Notes: generated by a model from the sequence alone, not told the origin. A stretch of DNA of 64,000 bases from Ancylobacter amanitiformis (GCF_030814815.1 NZ_JAUSVR010000011.1:1-64000), one strand, 5' to 3'; shown: positions 9,609 through 19,274, counted from the stretch's first letter. A program made the numbers and translations.

Positions 9609-10277
9609 TCAGGCGGCGGTGATCTTCTTCGCGTTGGTGCCCGGCAGGCGCTTGTCGAGATAGGTGCCGACCACTTCCATCAGCTCTTCGGTCTTGCCGT
9701 CGAAGAAATGGTTGGCCTCCGGCACGGTCTGCTGCTCGATGACGATACCCTTCTGCGTCTTCAGCTTCTCGACGAGGCCGGTGACGGCGGAGAAGGGCAC
9801 GACGGCATCCTTGTCGCCATGCACGAACAGGCCCGAGGACGGGCAGGGCGCGAGGAACGAGAAGTCATACAGGTTCGCCGGCGCGGCGATGGAGATGAAG
9901 CCTTCCACCTCCGGGCGGCGCATCAGCAGCTGCATGCCGATCCAGGCGCCGAAGGAGAAGCCGGCGATCCAGCAGGCCCGCGCATCCGGGTTGATCGACT
10001 GCGCCCAGTCGAGCGCCGCGGCGGCATCGGCCAGTTCGCCCTGGCCATGGTCGAACGACCCCTGGCTGCGGCCCACGCCGCGAAAGTTGAAACGCAGCGT
10101 GGAGAAGCCGCGATTCACGAACTGGTAGTACATGTTGTAGACGACCGGATTGTTCATCGTGCCGCCGAACTGGGGGTGCGGATGCAGGATGATGGCGATC
10201 GGCGCGTGGCGCGTCTTGGCCGGCTGGTAGCGGCCTTCAAGCCGCCCCTTCTCGCCGGTGAAAATGACTTCAGGCAT
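9609..10277 (-). CDS. Alpha/beta hydrolase, COG2945-like
   Basis: A 222-residue serine hydrolase of the alpha/beta fold. The oxyanion-side motif ILHPHPQFGGTMNNPVVY near residues 30-47, the nucleophile elbow GFSFGAWIG (Ser near residue 107), the acid in VHGDKDAVVPF and the catalytic His in PEANHFFDGK are all present. The HPHPxxGG motif and length place it in the small cytoplasmic COG2945 group. The natural ester or amide substrate of this group is not established, so none is proposed. It is transcribed toward the shared terminator at 9535-9570. Confidence 0.85.
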   Translation of the reverse strand: MPEVIFTGEKGRLEGRYQPAKTRHAPIAIILHPHPQFGGTMNNPVVYNMYYQFVNRGFSTLRFNFRGVGRSQGSFDHGQGELADAAAALDWAQSINPDARACWIAGFSFGAWIGMQLLMRRPEVEGFISIAAPANLYDFSFLAPCPSSGLFVHGDKDAVVPFSAVTGLVEKLKTQKGIVIEQQTVPEANHFFDGKTEELMEVVGTYLDKRLPGTNAKKITAA

Positions 10278-10414
10278 GAAGTTCGAGACCTTGGATTGGC
10301 GCGCCCGGTGTGCTCTCCGTCGCGAACGCGGCCGGGCGGCAGGGCCTTGCGCGGCGTTCGCAGAGCGGCAGTCTACCGCAGGCGCCTTGACGAGACGGGA
10401 TGCGAACCCTAACT

Positions 10415-10433
10415 TATTAGAATAGTTCTAATA
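10415..10433. promoter_or_regulatory. Irr-box-like palindrome upstream of the suf operon
   Basis: TATTAGAATAGTTCTAATA is a perfect inverted repeat with 8-bp arms around a 3-base centre. Its core TTAGAA-N3-TTCTAA matches, as I recall it, the iron-control element bound by Irr in Rhizobiales and relatives. It lies about 190 bases before the first suf-operon start, in a 344-base gap (10278-10621) that otherwise holds no gene. Binding by Irr is inferred from the pattern and from known Irr control of suf genes in alphaproteobacteria. A TTGACT at 10573-10578 could be a -35 element, but no convincing -10 is seen. Confidence 0.65.
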
Positions 10434-10621
10434 TTCTACGTCGGGTTGCAGTGGTTGCGCCCACAACCTGCGGATCCGGCGCCTTTGTCAGAGATGACGG
10501 AAGCCAAGCTATGCAGGAGGCCGCCTTATTTTGCAAGCAAATCGAGCAAGAGGCAGGCGGAACGGACATTGGTTGACTATATAGATCGCGAACGCCGGAA
10601 TTCGAGCCCGCAGACGCAACA

Positions 10622-11788
10622 ATGAACGAACGCATCTATCTCGATCACAACGCCACCGCGCCGGTGCGCCCGGAAGCGCGCAGCGCTTTGATGGAGGCGC
10701 TGGACACGACAGGCAATGGCTCCTCCGTGCATGGCGAGGGGCGGGCGGCGCGCGCCGTGATGGATCTGGCGCGCGCCCGGGTGGGGGCATTGGTCGAGGG
10801 TGATGCGGGCGGCGTGGTCTTCACCTCGGGCGGGACGGAGGCGAATGCGCTGGCGCTGACGCCCGATTACCGCCGGGGCGAGGAGCCGATCGCGCTCGAT
10901 GTCCTGATCACCAGCGCGGTGGAGCACCCGGCCGTGCTGCGGGGCCATCGCTTCTCCGCCGAGCGGGTCGAGGTGCTGCCCGTGGACGCGCGCGGCCGGC
11001 TTCGGCTGGAGGCGCTGGACGAGGCGCTTGCCCGGCATCACGCCGCCGGGCACCGGGCACTGGTCTCGCTGATGCTGGCCAATAACGAGACGGGCGTGAT
11101 CCAGCCGGTGGCCGAGGCGGCGCAGCGTGCCCATGCCCATGGCGCCCTGATGCATACCGATGCCGTGCAGGCCGCCGGGCGCATGCCGGCCTCCATGGTG
11201 GCGCTGGGCGTCGACCTCATGTCGGTGTCCGCCCACAAGATCGGCGGCGCTCCCGGCGCGGGCGCGCTCGTCATCGCCGACCCGGACCTGCGGCCCGCGC
11301 CGCTGCTGGCCGGCGGCGGGCAGGAGAGGGGGCGGCGCGGCGGCACCGAGAACGTGCCGGCCATCGCGGCTTTCGGCGCGGCGGCGATGAGCGCGCGGGA
11401 CAGTTTGGAATCAGAACAAATACGTATCGCCGCCTTGCGCGCGAGGCTTGAAAGCGCTCTAAGGTGCGAATTTCCGGAGCTTGTCCTGCTCGTCGGGGAT
11501 GTCGATCGCCTGCCCAACACGTCCTGCCTGTCGCTCCCGGGCGTGCCGGCCGAGACCATGGTCATCGCTCTCGATCTCGCGGGCCTTGCGGTGAGCGCCG
11601 GCTCGGCCTGTTCGTCGGGCAAGGTGGCCGCCTCGCACGTTCTCGCGGCGATGGGCGTGCCGGAGCGCATTGCGCGTTCGGCCTTTCGCCTGTCTTTCGG
11701 CTGGTCGAGCGGCGAAGAAGATGCCCACCGGGCACTCGGCGCGTTCCGCCGGGTGATGCCGGGCCTTTTGCGTCGCCGCGCGGCGTAA
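10622..11788 (+). CDS. Cysteine desulfurase, group I (IscS/NifS-like), first suf-operon gene
   Basis: A 388-residue PLP enzyme that removes sulfur from cysteine as an enzyme persulfide. The N-terminal YLDHNATAPVRPEAR, the aldimine lysine in SVSAHKIGGAPGAGAL and the mobile catalytic cysteine in SAGSACSSGKVAASH show a group I enzyme, distinct from SufS further down the same operon. It is followed after a 179-base gap (11789-11967, no gene seen) by sufB on the same strand. A group I desulfurase leading a suf operon is a common alphaproteobacterial arrangement. No iscR/rirA-type regulator gene precedes it here. Confidence 0.92.
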   Translation: MNERIYLDHNATAPVRPEARSALMEALDTTGNGSSVHGEGRAARAVMDLARARVGALVEGDAGGVVFTSGGTEANALALTPDYRRGEEPIALDVLITSAVEHPAVLRGHRFSAERVEVLPVDARGRLRLEALDEALARHHAAGHRALVSLMLANNETGVIQPVAEAAQRAHAHGALMHTDAVQAAGRMPASMVALGVDLMSVSAHKIGGAPGAGALVIADPDLRPAPLLAGGGQERGRRGGTENVPAIAAFGAAAMSARDSLESEQIRIAALRARLESALRCEFPELVLLVGDVDRLPNTSCLSLPGVPAETMVIALDLAGLAVSAGSACSSGKVAASHVLAAMGVPERIARSAFRLSFGWSSGEEDAHRALGAFRRVMPGLLRRRAA

Positions 11789-11967
11789 TGGCAAACGCCG
11801 CGTGAGCGGCACATTTACAGGGCCCCTGCCGCCTCGTGGGCATGGGTCAAAGGCCGATCGATCGTGCAGACGATGGATCGGAGCGGCATCGCCCATCGAT
11901 GCCCGCGCACGTGACGAGTTGACCTGACCCGCGGGCCTTGAACCCGCGCGGGAGAGGAGATGAGACG

Positions 11968-13440
<1,473 letters not shown>

Positions 13441-13451
13441 GGAGGCGTTCG

Positions 13452-13817
13452 ATGGGCATATTTGATGAAGCCAAGCAGGTGCTTCTGAAGGAAGCGGCCG
13501 ATCAGCTTCGGCGAGAAGAGGCATTGAAGGCCTCGCAAGAGCAAGTAGCTCGTGCAATTGCGGGGCAGCTAGTTCGAGATTTGCCGAATTTGACCGAGAA
13601 TAAAATCGAAGTTGTGACGCAGGGGAATTTAATAACCGTAACTAATAATGGCGAACATATATACGTATGTTGTGAGTCTAGTGACGAATTTCGTCTTAAA
13701 GTCGATAGTGGACGTGGAATTTTAAAAGAGCTGAGCGGTAGCTCTGTCGAAATTATTTATAGCAAACAGCAGATGGCTCGTGCAGTCGTCACTTGGATTC
13801 AAAGGAGTGCTGACTAA
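13452..13817 (+). CDS. Unrecognised AT-rich gene inserted between sufB and sufC
   Basis: A 121-residue protein that I do not recognise. It begins 11 bases after the sufB stop behind GGAGG (13441-13445) and its TAA stop overlaps the sufC ATG (TAATG at 13815-13819), so it looks translationally coupled on both sides. Base use changes abruptly: codons such as TTA, ATA and AAA and AT runs are frequent from about 13540 to 13800, unlike the GC-rich neighbours. The first 40 residues are predicted helix (DEAKQVLLKEAADQLRREEA), the rest looks like a mixed alpha/beta domain with a CC pair (YVCCESS); no signal peptide or membrane segment. It is not part of any suf operon I know. A horizontally acquired gene kept in frame with the operon is the simplest reading. 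Confidence 0.75.
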   Translation: MGIFDEAKQVLLKEAADQLRREEALKASQEQVARAIAGQLVRDLPNLTENKIEVVTQGNLITVTNNGEHIYVCCESSDEFRLKVDSGRGILKELSGSSVEIIYSKQQMARAVVTWIQRSAD

Positions 13818-14581
13818 TGGCCCTGCTCGACATCGACAACCTCCACGCGCGCATCGGCGGCGACCACGGCAAGGAGATCCTCAAGGGTCTCTCGCTCACC
13901 GTGAATCCGGGCGAGGTGCACGCCATCATGGGGCCGAACGGCTCCGGCAAGTCGACGCTGTCCTATATCCTCGCCGGCAAGGACGATTACGAGGTCACCG
14001 ACGGCGCGGTGACGTTCGACGGCGAGAATTTGCTCGACATGGAAATCGACGAGCGCGCCGCCAAGGGCGTGTTCCTCGCCTTCCAGTACCCGATCGAGGT
14101 GCCCGGCGTCGCCACCATGACCTTCCTGCGCGCGGCGCTGAATGCCCAGCGCAAGAAGCGCGGCGAGGCCGAGGTCTCCACGCCCGACTTCCTGCGCCTC
14201 GTGAAGGAGCGCGCCGGCCATCTCGGCATCAACCAGGACATGCTGCGGCGCGGCGTCAATGTCGGCTTCTCCGGCGGCGAGAAGAAGCGCGCCGAAATCC
14301 TGCAGATGGCCATCCTGCAGCCCAAGCTGTGCATCCTCGACGAGACGGATTCCGGCCTCGACATCGACGCGCTCAAGGTGGTGTCGGAAGGCGTCAACGC
14401 GCTGCGCTCGCCCGACCGCGCGATGATCGTCATCACCCACTACCAGCGCTTGCTCAACCACATCGTGCCGGACTTCGTGCACGTGATGAACAAGGGCCGC
14501 ATCGTGCGCTCGGGCGGCAAGGAACTGGCGCTGGAACTCGAGGCCAATGGCTATGCCGAGTATCAGCAGGACGCGGCGTGA
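13817..14581 (+). CDS. sufC: Fe-S assembly ATPase SufC
   Basis: A 254-residue ABC-type ATPase of the SufBCD complex, which drives the conformational change needed for cluster formation. Walker A is GPNGSGKST (about residues 38-46), the signature region is GFSGGEKKRAEILQMAIL, and Walker B with the catalytic acid is CILDETDSGLDID. Its start codon shares a base with the stop of the inserted orphan gene. Confidence 0.96.
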   Translation: MALLDIDNLHARIGGDHGKEILKGLSLTVNPGEVHAIMGPNGSGKSTLSYILAGKDDYEVTDGAVTFDGENLLDMEIDERAAKGVFLAFQYPIEVPGVATMTFLRAALNAQRKKRGEAEVSTPDFLRLVKERAGHLGINQDMLRRGVNVGFSGGEKKRAEILQMAILQPKLCILDETDSGLDIDALKVVSEGVNALRSPDRAMIVITHYQRLLNHIVPDFVHVMNKGRIVRSGGKELALELEANGYAEYQQDAA

Positions 14582-14591
14582 GGAGGCTGAG

Positions 14592-15908
14592 ATGAACGCC
14601 GAGATCCGTCCGATCCGCACCCCGGCCGAACAGGGCCTGTCGGGCGAGCTGAAAGCTCTCTCCCGCGCCGGCGGCCCGCGCATCGTCGCGCTGCGCACGG
14701 CCGCTGCCCAGGCTTTCAACGATAACGGCCTGCCCCACCGCCGCGTGGAGGAGTGGAAATACACCGATCTGCGCACGCTGATGCGCGAGGCGCTGCCGCT
14801 TGCCACGCCCGCCGCCGTGGCGCAGGTGGAGGCGCATCAGGGCCTGCTGCTCGACACCGGCGCCCGCCGCATCGTCGTCGCCAATGGCGCGGTGGTGCCC
14901 GAACTGTCCGATCTCGCCGATCTGGAGCCGGGGCTGTCCATCCTCACCCTGGCTCAGGCTCTTGCGGGCGCCGGCGAGACGCTCGCCCGGCTCGGCACGC
15001 TGGAGCCCGGCCGCTACGATGCGGCTCTGGCGCTCAACACCGCGCTCGCCACCGATGGCGTGGTGATCGAGGTCGGGGAGGGCGCGCAGATCGCGCGGCC
15101 GGTGCATGTCGCGCATGTGGTCTCCGGCCACCGGCCGGCGGCCAGCTTCGCGCGCAGCCTCGTCGTGGTCGGCGCCGGCGCGCATTTCACCTATGCCGAG
15201 AGCTTCGAGGGTCCGGCCGGCCTCGGCTATCAGGTCAACAGTGCCACCGAGTTCGTGGTCGGCGATGAGGCGCATCTCGACGTGGTGCGTCTGCAGGAGG
15301 ACAGCGCCAGCGCCCTTCACCTGTCGACCCTGCTGTTCGAGATCGGCCGCGCCGCGAAGGTGCATGCGTTCAGCTTTGGCATCGGCGCGGGCGTGGCGCG
15401 TACCACGCTCTACGCCAACCTCGCGGGCGAGGACAGCCAGGTCGGCTTCAACGGCGCCTCGCTGCTCAAGGGCCGCCAGCACGCCGACGCGACGCTGTTT
15501 CTCGACCATCAGGTGCCGGGTTGCGAGAGCCGCGAACTGTTCAAGACCGTGCTCGACGACAGCGCCCGCGGCGTGTTCCAGGGCAAGATCGTCGTCCGGC
15601 AGGCGGCGCAGAAGACCGATGGGCGGATGATGAGCCGCGCCTTGGTGCTCGGCGACGATGCGGAGATGGACAACAAGCCGGAACTGGAGATCTTCGCCGA
15701 CGACGTGCAGTGCGGCCACGGTGCCACCTGCGGCGCGATCGACGACGACCTGCTGTTCTACCTGCGCGCCCGCGGCATTTCGCTGAAGGACGCGCAGAGC
15801 CTGCTCGTGCAGGCCTTTGTCGGCGAGGCGATCGAGACCGTCGAGCATGACGGGCTGCGCGAGGCGCTGGTGGCGCGGGCGGAAGCCTGGCTCGCGGCGC
15901 GGGGCTGA
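14592..15908 (+). CDS. sufD: Fe-S cluster assembly protein SufD
   Basis: A 438-residue paralogue of SufB and third member of the SufBCD scaffold, needed for iron acquisition during assembly. Landmarks are the N-terminal RRVEEWKYTDLRTLMREALP, the central beta-helix, and the C-terminal CGHGATCGAIDDDLLFYLRA with the conserved cysteine and histidine. ATG 14592 follows AGGAGG at 14581-14586, 10 bases after the sufC stop, so the two are co-translated. A 268-base gap full of hairpins follows before sufS. Confidence 0.95.
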   Translation: MNAEIRPIRTPAEQGLSGELKALSRAGGPRIVALRTAAAQAFNDNGLPHRRVEEWKYTDLRTLMREALPLATPAAVAQVEAHQGLLLDTGARRIVVANGAVVPELSDLADLEPGLSILTLAQALAGAGETLARLGTLEPGRYDAALALNTALATDGVVIEVGEGAQIARPVHVAHVVSGHRPAASFARSLVVVGAGAHFTYAESFEGPAGLGYQVNSATEFVVGDEAHLDVVRLQEDSASALHLSTLLFEIGRAAKVHAFSFGIGAGVARTTLYANLAGEDSQVGFNGASLLKGRQHADATLFLDHQVPGCESRELFKTVLDDSARGVFQGKIVVRQAAQKTDGRMMSRALVLGDDAEMDNKPELEIFADDVQCGHGATCGAIDDDLLFYLRARGISLKDAQSLLVQAFVGEAIETVEHDGLREALVARAEAWLAARG

Positions 15909-15933
15909 GGCGCGCGCCGCCGGCCATTGATGT

Positions 15934-16145
15934 CGTCATCCCTGCTCGCCGCTCAGGCCGGGATGACGAGAATTCAATCTCCCCACCCGAACTCGGCTGT
16001 TGCCGAGTCCGGTTTCGGCGAGACAGAAGCCGGAAATATCCGGCTTCTGCGGAGAGGTGGCCCGCGAAGCGGGTCGGTGAGGGGCCGCACGATTGCGGAG
16101 CGGTGAAGACCCCTCACCCCAGCCCTCTCCCCGGCGGGGAGAGGG
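15934..16145. repeat. Cluster of four hairpin-forming intergenic repeats inside the suf operon
   Basis: Four separate inverted repeats lie between sufD and sufS: CGTCATCCC/GGGATGACG (15934-15942/15960-15968), ACTCGGC/GCCGAGT (15991-15997/16002-16008), CAGAAGCCGGA/TCCGGCTTCTG (16024-16034/16039-16049, perfect 11 bp) and CCCTCTCCCC/GGGGAGAGGG (16123-16132/16136-16145, perfect 10 bp, 3-base loop). The last resembles a REP-like motif common in many proteobacterial genomes. None has a T run, so they are not classical terminators. They may modulate mRNA stability within the operon; that is inference. Confidence 0.8.
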
Positions 16146-16176
16146 AACTGCGTGCGGTTGTCAGAAAGGTCCGGCC

Positions 16177-17424
16177 ATGACCACCCTCCACCCCGCCGTC
16201 ATCGACGGCACTTATGACGTCGCCCGCGTGCGGCAGGATTTTCCGATCCTCGCCAAACAGGTTTACGGCAAGAAGCTGGTCTATCTCGACAATGCCGCCT
16301 CGGCGCAGAAGCCGGTGCAGGTGCTGGACCGCATGCGCTTCGCCTATGAGAACGAATATTCCAACGTCCATCGCGGCCTGCATTACCTCGCCAATGCGAT
16401 GACCGAAGCCTATGAGCAGGCCCGCGAGCGCTGCCGCGCCTTTCTCAATGCGCCGACGCTGGAAGAAGTGATCTTCGCCCGCTCGGTGACGGGCGCCATC
16501 AATCTCGTGGCGTCCTCGCTCGGCCAGTCGATCGGCGAGGGCGACGAGATCGTGCTCTCGATCATGGAGCACCACTCCAATATCGTGCCGTGGAACTACC
16601 TGCGCGAGCGCAAGGGCGCGGTGATCAAATGGGCGCCGGTGACGGAAGACGGCGCCTTCGACATGGAGGCGTTCAAGGGCCTGCTCACGGAGCGCACCCG
16701 GATCGTCGCGATCACCCATATGTCGAACGTGCTCGGCACGGTGACGCCGATCAAGGAAATCGCCCGCCTCGCCCATGAGGTCGGCGCGGTGGTGGTGGTG
16801 GACGGGGCGCAGGCGGCGGTGCACATGCCGGTCGACGTTCAGGATCTCGACGTCGATTTCTACGGCGTCACCGGCCACAAGCTCTATGGGCCGACCGGCA
16901 TCGGCGTTCTCTACGGCAAGCGCGCGCTGCTGGACAAGCTGCCGCCTTACGAGGGCGGCGGCGAGATGATCCGCACCGTCACCGAGGCCGGCGTCACCTA
17001 TGGCGAGCCGCCGCACCGCTTCGAGGCCGGCACCCCGCCCATCGTGCAGGCGATCGGCCTCGGCGAGGCGCTGGTCTACATGGAAAGCCTGGGGCGCGCG
17101 CGCATCGCCGCGCACGAGGCCTCGCTCGGCGCCTATGCGCGGGAGCGGCTCTCCGCCATCAACTCGGTGCAGATCTACGGCGATGCACCGGGCAAGGGCG
17201 CCATCTTCGCCTTCGACGTGAAGGGCGCCCATCCGCATGATATCGCCACCGTCATCGACCGCGCCGGCGTCGCCGTGCGCGCGGGTACCCATTGCGCGAT
17301 GCCGCTGCTGGGGCGATATGGTGTGACAGCGACGTGCCGGGCGTCGTTCGCGCTCTACAACACGCATGAGGAAGTCGACGCCCTCGCCGACGCCCTCATC
17401 AAGGCTCAGGATCTGTTCGCATGA
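16177..17424 (+). CDS. sufS: Cysteine desulfurase SufS (group II)
   Basis: A 415-residue PLP enzyme supplying sulfur to the Suf scaffold. Group II hallmarks are LVYLDNAASAQKPVQVLDRM, the histidine stack in MEHHSNIVPWNYLRERKGAV, the aldimine lysine in VTGHKLYGPTGIGVLYGK and the catalytic cysteine on a short loop, RAGTHCAMPLLGRYG. ATG 16177 gives the normal length; the longer upstream opening runs through the repeat cluster and is not credible. Group II enzymes normally need SufE or SufU as sulfur acceptor, and neither is in this window. Confidence 0.95.
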   Translation: MTTLHPAVIDGTYDVARVRQDFPILAKQVYGKKLVYLDNAASAQKPVQVLDRMRFAYENEYSNVHRGLHYLANAMTEAYEQARERCRAFLNAPTLEEVIFARSVTGAINLVASSLGQSIGEGDEIVLSIMEHHSNIVPWNYLRERKGAVIKWAPVTEDGAFDMEAFKGLLTERTRIVAITHMSNVLGTVTPIKEIARLAHEVGAVVVVDGAQAAVHMPVDVQDLDVDFYGVTGHKLYGPTGIGVLYGKRALLDKLPPYEGGGEMIRTVTEAGVTYGEPPHRFEAGTPPIVQAIGLGEALVYMESLGRARIAAHEASLGAYARERLSAINSVQIYGDAPGKGAIFAFDVKGAHPHDIATVIDRAGVAVRAGTHCAMPLLGRYGVTATCRASFALYNTHEEVDALADALIKAQDLFA

Positions 17425-17795
17425 GCGAAACCCCGACGTCCGTTGAACCGAATGTGCCCGCGATCGATTCCAGCATTCCCCAGGAAGAGCTGGACCGGCT
17501 GACCGACGAGATCGTCGCGGCGCTGAAGACCGTCTACGATCCGGAAATTCCGGTCGACATCTATGAACTCGGCCTCATCTACAAGGTCGACATCGCGGAT
17601 GATCGCCAGGTGGCCGTCGAGATGACGCTGACCACGCCGAACTGCCCCTCCGCCGCCGAGCTTCCCGGCATGGTGGAAGGCGCGGTGGCGAGCGTCGGCG
17701 GCGTGTCGGGCGTGGCGGTCAACCTCACCTTCGATCCGCCATGGGATCAGGGCCGCATGTCGGAAGAAGCCCGGCTCGCGCTCAATCTCTGGTGA
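17421..17795 (+). CDS. sufT: SufT, MIP18/DUF59-family Fe-S maturation protein
   Basis: A 124-residue protein with a DUF59 (MIP18-like) domain spanning most of it: EIVAALKTVYDPEIPVDIYE, LGLIYKVDI and the conserved cysteine motif TTPNCPSAAELPGMVE. This family helps mature a subset of Fe-S proteins when demand is high. Its ATG overlaps the sufS stop (ATGA at 17421-17424), which argues for translational coupling. Confidence 0.93.
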   Translation: MSETPTSVEPNVPAIDSSIPQEELDRLTDEIVAALKTVYDPEIPVDIYELGLIYKVDIADDRQVAVEMTLTTPNCPSAAELPGMVEGAVASVGGVSGVAVNLTFDPPWDQGRMSEEARLALNLW

Positions 17796-17800
17796 GCGCC

Positions 17801-18241
17801 ATGGCGCAGCCCTCCGGCCGGAATGCCGCGCCGCCGATCGCCGGCGTGCTGGAGACCGGGCTCTATGTCGACGACGTGCCGCGCGCCCGCGCCTTCTACG
17901 AGGGCGTGCTCGGCCTCAGGCCCATGGTCGCCGATGAGCGCTTCTGCGCCTACAATGCCGGTCCGGCCAGCGTGCTCCTGCTGTTCCGGCGCGGCGCGAC
18001 GCTGGAGCCGCTGACCCTGCCGGGCGGCGTCATTCCCCCGCATGACGGCCACGGCCCGCTGCATTTCGCGCTGGCGATCCCGGAAAGTTCGGTCGAGCAC
18101 TGGGTGGCGCATCTGGCCGCGCACCACGTCGCCCTTGAGAGCCGGGTGGAGTGGAAGGGCGGTGGGGTGAGCCTGTATTTCCGCGATCCCGACGACAATC
18201 TGGTCGAGCTGGCGACGCCGGGGCTGTGGCTGAATTACTGA
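17801..18241 (+). CDS. VOC-family (glyoxalase-like) protein within the suf operon
   Basis: A 146-residue protein with a single vicinal-oxygen-chelate domain: VLETGLYVDDVPRARAFYEG at the start, GPLHFALAIPES in the middle with a candidate metal His, and YFRDPDDNLVELATPGLW at the end with a candidate metal Glu. VOC proteins range from glyoxalases to dioxygenases and resistance proteins, so the reaction is not predicted. An alternative GTG at 17792 overlaps the sufT stop. The gene lies between sufT and sufA on the same strand. Confidence 0.85.
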   Translation: MAQPSGRNAAPPIAGVLETGLYVDDVPRARAFYEGVLGLRPMVADERFCAYNAGPASVLLLFRRGATLEPLTLPGGVIPPHDGHGPLHFALAIPESSVEHWVAHLAAHHVALESRVEWKGGGVSLYFRDPDDNLVELATPGLWLNY

Positions 18242-18264
18242 GATGGTGCGCCGGAAGGAGATAT

Positions 18265-18405
18265 GGCCGAAGAGTCCTGCGCTGGATCCCGGATCGGCGC
18301 TGCGCTGCGCGCAGCTGGTCCGGGAAACAGTAGGTCTTCGTTTCCCGGACAAGTGACGCCGCAGGCGGAACGCCGATCCGGGATCCAGCGCAAGACTCTT
18401 CGGCC
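18265..18405. repeat. 141-bp composite palindrome between the VOC gene and sufA
   Basis: Outer arms of 35 bp (18265-18299 and 18371-18405) are inverted copies with one mismatch; they include GCGCTGGATCCCGGATCGGC on the left. A second perfect 11-bp stem, GTCCGGGAAAC/GTTTCCCGGAC (18318-18328 and 18340-18350), lies inside. The whole could fold into a long cruciform or RNA hairpin. It looks like a palindromic MITE or REP-pair unit. The sufA leader follows from 18406 to 18533. Confidence 0.9.
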
Positions 18406-18533
18406 GAATCCCTCTTCCTCGCTGCGGGATGGCTGATCCGCGTCGCCTGATCTTGTGTCCGGCGACGGAGTGCCCCATTTTAAGCGGACCGATCCGCCGG
18501 CCTTTAACCGGCGTCGATTAGGAGACGATCGAC

Positions 18534-18923
18534 ATGACCAGCCAAGCCCGCCCACGTCCCGCCGTTATGAGCCTGACGGATGCCGCCGCGGAGCGCGTGC
18601 GTTCCATCATCGCCCGCTCCGAAAAACCCGTCGCGGGCCTGCGCGTCGGCGTGAAGAATGGCGGCTGCGCCGGCATGGAATACACGATCGAATTCGCGGA
18701 AGAACCCGGGCGCTTCGACGAGGTGGTCGAGGACAAGGGCGTGAAGGTGCTGATCGACCCGAAGGCGATCCTCTATCTGCTCGGCACGCAGATGGACTTC
18801 AAGGCCGACAAGTTCTCGGCCCAGTTCGTGTTCAACAATCCCAACCAGACCTCGGCCTGCGGCTGCGGTGAATCGGTTGCCATCACCCCGGTGCGCGCGG
18901 ACCTCGCCGACGCGCACGCCTGA
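18534..18923 (+). CDS. sufA: HesB/IscA-family Fe-S carrier SufA
   Basis: A 129-residue A-type carrier that receives clusters from the scaffold and passes them to target apoproteins. The three conserved cysteines are in NGGCAGMEYTIEF (about residue 45) and SACGCGESVAI (about residues 108-110). Length is typical. As the last suf gene it lies 292 bases after the VOC gene, with the long palindrome in between, so it may have its own promoter or reduced read-through. Confidence 0.94.
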   Translation: MTSQARPRPAVMSLTDAAAERVRSIIARSEKPVAGLRVGVKNGGCAGMEYTIEFAEEPGRFDEVVEDKGVKVLIDPKAILYLLGTQMDFKADKFSAQFVFNNPNQTSACGCGESVAITPVRADLADAHA

Positions 18924-18938
18924 ACGCAGGCGCCCCCG

Positions 18939-19274
18939 ATGGACGAGGCGGCGATCGGCGATGTCTTCGCCGCCTTCCGGCCGGTGCGCTGCCGGCGTAC
19001 GTTCGGCGGCCTCGGTCTCTATGCCGAGGGCGTGATGTTCGGCCTCGTCGCCGGTGATCGCATCTATCTCAAGACCGACCCGGCCTTTGCCGCCGAACTG
19101 GCGCGGCACGGCGCCGTGCCCTTTGTCTATGCGGCGCGGGGGCGGCAGGTAAGGGTGGCCTATTGGTCGCTGCCGGATGCGGCGCTGGATGATGCCGAGG
19201 CCGCGGCGGACTACGCCATGCGCGCGCTGGGGCTGGCGCTCGCCGCAAAGGCGATGAAGCCGCCGCGCCATTGA
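18939..19274 (+). CDS. TfoX/Sxy N-terminal domain protein
   Basis: A 111-residue protein made of one TfoX N-terminal domain: RRTFGGLGLYAEGVMFGLVA, GDRIYLKTDPAFAAELARHG and VRVAYWSLPDAALDD match the family pattern. Sxy/TfoX proteins regulate competence in gammaproteobacteria, but stand-alone N-terminal domains in alphaproteobacteria have no firmly assigned role. It starts 15 bases after the sufA stop and is probably co-transcribed with it. Confidence 0.85.
   Translation: MDEAAIGDVFAAFRPVRCRRTFGGLGLYAEGVMFGLVAGDRIYLKTDPAFAAELARHGAVPFVYAARGRQVRVAYWSLPDAALDDAEAAADYAMRALGLALAAKAMKPPRH

Noticed and set aside
10573-10601. Complete sigma-70 promoter for the suf operon at TTGACT
   Set aside because: No acceptable -10 at 16-18 bases; kept only as a possible -35.
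16093-16176. N-terminal extension of SufS through the hairpin cluster
   Set aside because: The added residues are encoded by REP-like repeats and do not match SufS; ATG 16177 fits the family.
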